Of a DNA stretch of 64,000 nt, positions 58,369-64,000 are shown in pieces. The notes under the pieces are model-generated. The model worked only from the letters and a program-made list of their open reading frames with translations, was not told the origin of the DNA and made no database searches. Every line of letters begins with the position of its first letter. Positions within the stretch are counted from its first letter, which is position 1. The DNA is from Allodiplogaster sudhausi (Eukaryota > Nematoda > Chromadorea > Rhabditida > Diplogasteridae). The DNA is taken from NCBI GenBank assembly GCA_945643635.1, contig CALZFC010000033.1, positions 72,501 to 136,500 on the forward strand, given 5' to 3'. The position numbers and the translations under genes were made by a program.

Positions 58369-59474
58369 GGAGTGGGATAGCATAAAGAGGGTAAAGCAGA
58401 AGCCGAGCGGGCGAGAAAATAAGCGCGTGTTGACAGACACATGAAGAAGCCGCGATTTCAACGAAGCCGAATACGTTCTTTTTCATCATTCGGATATGCC
58501 CCGAGGCTCGGTTCATGGAAAGGTGAGAGGGAAGAGAATAGAAATTCAATTCGAGAGATAGAGAGAGAGAGAAAGAGCGGGATAACGAGAGGGGAAGGGA
58601 GAGAAGGAGAGAGAGAGAGAGGAGAGGGAGAGAGAGAGGAGAGGGAGAGTGGGAGAAAGAGAGTGAGAGGGGAAGGGAGAGAAGGAGAGAGAGAAGAAGC
58701 GAAAGTGAGAAAGAAGAGTCGGAAGAGGAGAAAGGATACTCCGAAATGCGGATGAGACATAAAAGACAAAGAAGAGTGCAAAGAGAATGAGTTGGGTTGG
58801 AGTGAATGAGAATATGCAAACTGCCGTTGTGCAAGCAGAGTAAGTTGAATGGGAAAGTGTTCGTGAATTCAAAGAGGCAACATGCTGGCAAGACAATCTC
58901 TCCCCTTCCCCTTGTCTTATGTCTTCCTCCTCAAATTATTTATCTCTCACTATCTCTTACTCTCTATTTCTCTTTCTCACTTCTCTCTCTCTCTCTCTCT
59001 CTTTCTACCTCTTTCTCTGCTCTCGATGTAGATGAGGAACACGCCCTTTGCCCCAAACATATAGTTATTATTACCATTACGTGCACGAACCATTGCGCTT
59101 CTCTTTTCAGCTATGACTAGGCAAGTTTCTATAATCATACCACTCTCCCTATCCCTCTCTTTCTCTCACTTTCTATCTCTTTCTCTCAATCTCTCTCCCT
59201 CTCTCTCTTGCTCTCTCACTCTCTCTCAGGCTGAGCTTCGTCATTGCTTGGTCTCTCTTTCTCTCCAACTTTCAATGCCCCAACCTTTTTAACTTTCTTA
59301 CCAGCCCATTTATTGTACACCTGAATGCATAGCCATTAAGAAAGCTAGACATGAAAACATAGGCATAACAGATGACATGAGATGATAAATCATTTTCACT
59401 CTCGATTCAAATGTTCACAGAAGAGTAATATAATATATAAAAGGCGTTGGCGAAGTGAATAGGAGAACTGGCTG
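57461..59474. other. Repeat-rich stretch without a supported gene
   Basis: Includes a 120-codon plus-strand open frame at 57584-57946 (MDVMTNVMEDRESCEAVEEL...), which could be an exon but has no family match, plus GA/CT tracts at 58120-58150, 58318-58370, 58570-58690 and 58985-59010. A frame after GATGTAG at 59032 (EEHALCPKHIVIITITCTNH) may be an upstream exon of the small gene that follows. Confidence 0.3.
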
Positions 59475-60082
59475 ATGATTCCGATGGGAAAAAGAAGAGG
59501 ACGAGCCGAAGGCGATGTCCTTAGGGTGTTGGCCTTGTTAACAATGCAAGACCGACAGGTTGCGGAGAATCTTGTATATTTTCTTATCTTCTTCTCCAGT
59601 CTGCCTCTCCTCTGCTCACTCTCTCAATCTTTCTCTCTCTCTCTCCCTTGTCTTTTCTCCATCTCTCTCTCTTTCTCTCCCTCTTCTCTTCTTCTCCAGT
59701 TTGTCTCTCCCCTGCTCTCTCTCTCTCTCTTCTCCTTTGTTCTCTGTCTCCCTATCTCTCTTCCTGTCTCTCTCCCTCTCATCAAGTGAGAGCTCATCAG
59801 GACTGGGATTAGGCCACCCGCACTCTCTTATTACTCAAAGCACTAGCGAAGAAGTAAGGGAAGCAGAGCACGAGATGGAAGGTCAGCAAATCGCGGTAAA
59901 CTTCCCTCTCCTCTCTCTCTCCTATCGCTCTACTACCTCTTTCTCTCTCTCTCTCTCTTTCTCTCGCTCTCACCTAGAATCATTCTTTCCCTCCCTTACT
60001 TCTTGACTTGCAGTCATTCCTGCAGTCCCTCACACTCATCAAAAGTGATGTTTATGAATGTATCTACATACTTATCTTATAG
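59475..60082 (+). CDS. Small three-exon candidate gene, unrecognised
   Basis: 59475-59573 reads MIPMGKRRGRAEGDVLRVLA-LLTMQDRQVAENL to donor CTT|GTATAT. 59791-59895 reads GHPHSLITQSTSEEVREAEH-EMEGQQIA to donor GCG|GTAAAC. 60014-60082 (after CTTGCAG) reads SFLQSLTLIKSDVYECIYIL-IL and ends TAG. All phases are 0, total 90 codons. Introns are CT-rich on the sense strand, as in neighbouring plus-strand genes. The second acceptor (GTGAG) is weak. It runs tail-to-tail with the gene at 60166-60729. Confidence 0.35.
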
Positions 60083-60165
60083 TTACGTTAAACTTTATTG
60101 TGAAAATTTTTTGAATGAATTAGTACGGTCGGAACAAATGGAATGATAACGAAGATGTTATACGT

Positions 60166-60321
60166 TTATTTATCATTCTCAAGTACTTCACCGGGCGATT
60201 TGATCCAATTAATAAAGTTGTAAGCAATTTCGATGATGTCGTCAATGGAGAAAGGATTGGAAAAATGAGAAGAACGGCGACTGCGAATTGCTCCTCCTTC
60301 ACTCTCCGAAGCGTCTGCACT

Positions 60322-60378
<57 letters not shown>

Positions 60379-60729
60379 AAGAGAGAAAGGAGGAGAAAGA
60401 GGAAGGGGGAGGGAGAGAGAGAAAAAAACCAATTACCTTTCATTTCGAAACTAATGTTTTTTTTTAAGTTGAGATAGTTGTCTAAACATGAAAAAAACTT
60501 ACCGCAATATAGGACTGGACGGCCTGGGCGGTAGAAACGTCTTTTCAAGGCAAGAATGATTGGAAAGCATCCACTTGGAGGCGCATCTATAACGAGTGAA
60601 AGAAAGATACCGAGAGAGATAGAGAAAGTGAGAGAGGACGAGAGATCGAGAGTGAAAGAAGAGAATGAGAACCTCGGAGATGACATAACCCCTCCGAGAC
60701 CGAAGCAGAATCCTCCATGGCTGAGTTGT
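60166..60729 (-). CDS. C-terminal part of an unrecognised protein
   Basis: Three minus-strand exons join in frame. 60729-60673 (after GCTCTCGTAG) reads QLSHGGFCFGLGGVMSSP. 60586-60503 (after CGTTATAG) reads CASKWMLSNHSCLEKTFLPP-RPSSPILR, with a consensus donor CG|GTAAGT. 60319-60166 (after TTTCTCTCTAG) reads SESEGGAIRSRRSSHFSNPF-SIDDIIEIAYNFINWIKSPG and ends TAA. The last exon looks like a short helical segment after a Ser/Arg-rich linker. The GA tract 60325-60390 (CT on the sense strand) fills the last intron. Exons further 5' (60896-60770 is open) are unresolved. Confidence 0.5.
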
Positions 60730-60899
60730 CTACGAGAGCAGAGAGAAGAGCGAGGGAAGAAGTCAAATGGTAGACAGGACTCATTTCGTGTCATCCAGCC
60801 CGAGGCGCATTCCTCAGCTGGGTATGCATCGCCTGCTCCCGCGTATCCCACGCACCATCCAATCACCACGAGCAGGTCCGATTGACATTCTCTCAAAAC

Positions 60900-62600
60900 A
60901 TTACGTACTTCACATGGAAGTACAAAAAATATTACGAAATTTAAAAAAAAAGTTCACATAACGGAAATCAAGACTTACGGCAATTTGTAAATTTGCACGG
61001 AAATATGTATATGTACATACTTATATTATAAGACCCTGTGAACAAAAATTTCGCATAACTTTACCAGCCTCTCTCGTGGCTGTAGCCAAATCGCGCGATA
61101 TTTTAGTTTCATGTGGCTTACATGTATATGTACAAGCATTTCTGTTACTGAATTTCCGCAAAAAAGTGAAATATATGTAGAGAGAGTGAAAGAATGACAT
61201 AACACAAAACTGGGTCAACCTACCGTAACGGAATTAGCGGAATTTGTCACGTTCGGACTGATAAATTCAAATTTTTGAAGAGAGCTTGTTCTATAACTTT
61301 TTATTCTTTTTTTGCAGTTTGTCGGTAAAATTGTCAAGAATCTTTTTGTCAATATTTTAAAGGAAGGTTTTTCAAAGTGTTGGGCGCTATTCTGCCTTGC
61401 ATACACGGGCACTACGCTGAAAAAACCTCATTAGAAGCTTTTTTTCCGTGAGCTTGGCTTTTTCAGTTTTTCAACTATAATTTGGATCATCCGCAAGCTC
61501 GGGGATTCTTATTTTAATTTAATATTAGATGGCATGTTGTGTGACAGCTAGGCGGTTTCTTGTCGAATTTCTGCGAGGCGATAAGGAGATATCATTGATA
61601 GATAGTTTCTAGCTGAAACAGGTGCAAGCTCATTTTTTCATTCTATTTCGTTTATCGATATTCCCTGATCGCATCTTGCAGAGAGATTATACTTAAAGCC
61701 GATCTGGATTCAGTACACTGATTTTTTTGTTCGTATATTGCGAGCAAACACGAAAAATTTCCCTCGAACAAAATTATCACTTCATGGTTTCTCCCACTTA
61801 TAATGATTTAATATGTATCCCAGATGTCCTCGGGATTTTTAAACATCATTTTATGATAGAAGACATCCGCCAGTATACCTATGTAGACTATGACCGAGAT
61901 TCTGCGAGGCGACAGTGAATTGTTGTTGATTATGTGGCTATTTTTTAGTCGAAATAATTAACCACTTCTACAGAGGCGATTTGAGGGTGTGAAAGCACTT
62001 AGAAGAATGATCATGGAGATTAGCCGGATATAAAATTAGCTTTAAAAAAGCAAAAGAATGGAAAATTAATAGGAATTAAATTTATCGAGCACAACTACTA
62101 TCGTCTTGGCCCATCTTCCCCAGGAATTCGCATTTTTTAAAGGGGTTTTTGTAAGATAATTTAAAACTTTCGTGAGATTCTGATTTTAGAAATCGTTTTC
62201 TGATCACCTAAACTCCCCAAAAACAGTCCTCATTTACATTTTCAAGCGGTTTGGGAAAATCATCTGCGGTCTCTAAATATATGTAGCTAAATGGAAGAGA
62301 AAGAACCTCCCAGGTGGCCCGAAAGTCTCGGATGGAATGCAAGAGAAACCATCTGTGGCAGCCCAGCCTGAGACACAAGTCTTCGCTGTCTGGATTGGCC
62401 CCTGGCCACAGGCACAATCCATTTACCGCGAACTGATCTGAACGGCTAATGTATTACTTCTTCTTTTCTCTTTCGATCAGAATGAAGTGTTTTTTTAAGA
62501 TTTCCACGAAAGCTATTAAAAAGAACCATCTGCACAAATGGCGTCAGAATCTGCAGCTTCCGCCTCCTCTCCCTGGAAGGAGTAACGACGGCAGCAGGAA
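60900..62600. other. AT-rich DNA without a supported gene
   Basis: Low GC with few purine/pyrimidine tracts, unlike the rest of the window. The phrase TTCTGCGAGGCGA occurs twice (about 61568 and 61898), each followed within 20 bases by ATTGTTG/ATTGATAG, which hints at a diverged repeat. Short open frames here show no splice support. Confidence 0.4.
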
Positions 62601-62901
62601 TGCAAGAAGTGTTGGACCATTGCCAATGAGAGACGCAGAGAGAGGAAGGGCCAGACCCCCTCAGGGCAGCTGCCCCCAGGCATGCTCCATTCACTAGCAG
62701 AAGACCAGGCAGACAATGGCAGGAAGACGAACATTCTGGCTTCCATGCACCGTATGCTTGAGAGAGAAGAGAGCGGGGCTTCTCTTCAGACGGAGAAACA
62801 GACGACTGTTCAGTCAAAGCCTTGCTGGTCCGCTCGGTGGCTGGAGAAGTACCAGTTAATCCGCTCTCTTCGCGTCTCTTCCCTGCTTTTGCGGATGAAA
62901 C

Positions 62902-63548
62902 CTGCTCGACGGAGTCAGCTTTCGCTTTTTCAGTTCTACTACCGTCTCTAATTGGTTCCTTGTGCATAGTCGCCGTCGTCTTCCTCTAGTTCAGTTCCAC
63001 TCTCTTCAGCTTTTTCGTTCTTTCCGTCGACGAGGAGAAGTTTGCCTTGATTTTCTGGGATTGATGAATCTGTCAATTTCTTCTTCTCGTCTTCCGCACG
63101 TGGAGTACCACTGTTTAATCTTCTCTTCTTTGCCTCGTTCTTTTCCCTTAAAGATTTTGCATCTTTTCCTAAGTACGACCGACTGGTAGGATTGGCGGCT
63201 GTCTTATTATCTCTTTCTGATTTGCCGATCTGTCTGGGTAAAGGAATCTCTTCACTCTGGATGTTTCGATCGATATCTTCTTGTCGACTCCTAACATCCA
63301 CCTTAAAATGCTCTCTACTTTGTTGTCAAAAAGAAAAGTCATCGCTATAAGTTTATATTACCGCGTTTTCCGATGATCTCGAATGGATGAGGGATGAAGA
63401 GTCCTGTAGATCAATGACTTGAGGGCGCACTTTGAGAGTGAATTCCTTCGTTTGAAACTCGTAGACGGGAAGGACGAATCGGTTGTCAGGCAGACGATCG
63501 TATTGCAGAAAGGGAAGGGAGGAGGGAAGGGAGGGAACGAGGGAAGTG
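62902..63548 (-). CDS. Unrecognised gene, C-terminal exons
   Basis: 63548-63362 reads QYDRLPDNRFVLPVYEFQTK-EFTLKVRPQVIDLQDSSS and ends AACGCG|GTAATA, phase 0. 63301-63001 (after CATTTTAAG) reads VDVRSRQEDIDRNIQSEEIP and a Lys/Glu-rich stretch (LREKNEAKKRRLNSG, PRAEDEKKKLTDSS), donor GAGA|GTGGAA, phase 1. After a 53-nt intron ending CCAATTAG, 62947-62902 reads TVVELKKRKLTPSS to donor AG|GTTTCA. Beyond it an open frame (62901-62740: KAGKRREESGLTGTSPATER, PSEEKPRSLLSQAYGAWKPE) looks coding, but its junction is not settled. The middle is charged and probably disordered; the QYDRLPDNRF part may be a small folded domain. Confidence 0.5.
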
Positions 63549-63859
63549 CTCAAGGAGGGGAAGACCATCCATAGAACATACCAGATCTCTAAGAACACTG
63601 TTAATTCCATTTCTGTTTCTTTTGTTCTCTTTGCTGTATTTCCCATGCAAGTCATTTTATATTTCCCGAGGAACGTATATTTGTCGACACTTCCAACAAG
63701 AAAAAAACTGTTAAAATGCCTAAACAAAGTGATAAAAATGATGTCACAGACATGAATAGGCATTACAGCTGTATACATACATATTATGTTGTGAATGAAG
63801 AACTGAGCAAGAGCACGACTTTAGTAGTAATCTGCAGGGCGTAGAAGAGACGAGGTTAC

Positions 63860-63920
63860 CTTGGCCACATTGTCGCCATGGAGAGAGGAAAGAGAAAGGG
63901 CCTTCAGTTGGCCAGATTAG
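63860..63920 (-). CDS. Further upstream exon of the right-edge gene
   Basis: A minus-strand frame ALSLSSLHGDNVAK ends at donor GCCAAG|GTAACC (63860). It probably belongs to the same gene as 62902-63548, which then continues beyond the right edge. The acceptor is uncertain (AG at about 63902). Confidence 0.3.
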
Positions 63921-64000
63921 AGTGTACTTCTCATGCAGGCATACAATCGAAGTATCAAAGAGTGCAAATAAAAGTGGCAGCTTCCTTGGTCACTATCAGC

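Noticed and set aside
61727..61918. 63-codon plus-strand ORF in AT-rich DNA
   Set aside because: Expected by chance in this length and composition; no splice or family support.
1..64000. tRNA, rRNA, CRISPR or telomeric repeats
   Set aside because: I scanned for B-box-like GGTTCGA-CC motifs, regular spacer-repeat arrays and telomere-type hexamers and saw none that held up.

Overview
The window is nuclear DNA from an intron-rich invertebrate animal. The evidence is small phase-consistent exons joined by GT-AG introns that often end in TTTCAG or TTCCAG, and animal gene families: WASP, non-muscle myosin regulatory light chain, alkylglycerol monooxygenase, a PP1-type phosphatase and C2H2 zinc fingers. 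The short introns and a FAR1/ZSWIM-like DNA-binding gene would suit a nematode or nematode-like lineage, but the sequence alone does not place the species. There is no sign of bacterial operons, CRISPR arrays or tRNA/rRNA genes. Much of the window is (GA)n/(CT)n microsatellite and minisatellite DNA. These tracts keep long ORFs open that translate as Ser-Leu or Arg-Glu repeats and are not genes.

Left part (1-28 kb): a minus-strand C2H2 zinc-finger gene covers 1-11,041 and runs off the left edge. Its 6.8 kb intron contains a CENP-B/pogo-type helix-turn-helix exon on the same strand. From 11 to 28 kb the DNA is mostly purine/pyrimidine repeats, including an apparently identical 495-bp tandem duplication. 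A few unrecognised candidate genes can be built from matching splice phases (12,982-14,067 plus; 20,308-20,419 minus; 24,707-25,968 minus).

Middle (28-51.5 kb) is the gene-dense core. It holds a plus-strand FAR1/ZSWIM-like DNA-binding protein with a Gln/Pro-rich tail (28,366-35,483), a plus-strand alkylglycerol monooxygenase (37,486-40,403), a plus-strand myosin regulatory light chain (43,091-45,086) with a MITE in its first intron, a minus-strand PP1-type phosphatase (45,706-47,753) and a minus-strand WASP family actin nucleation factor (48,325-51,408). The last three lie side by side and all belong to actomyosin control. Exon boundaries were worked out by hand from splice sites and reading-frame phase.

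Right part (51.5-64 kb): fragments of a membrane-protein gene are followed by a 4.4 kb segment (about 53,089-57,460). Its two ends are inverted copies of one 17-bp terminus and carry many AGTTC/GAACT subterminal motifs, which is the layout of a non-autonomous DNA transposon. Inside it are broken exons of a long-chain acyl-CoA synthetase (two-base frameshift, a missing exon, altered motifs) and other exon-like pieces, so it may be a gene-capturing element. After it come a small plus-strand candidate gene (59,475-60,082), an unrecognised minus-strand gene (60,166-60,729), about 2 kb of AT-rich non-coding DNA, and a minus-strand gene of unknown function that runs off the right edge.
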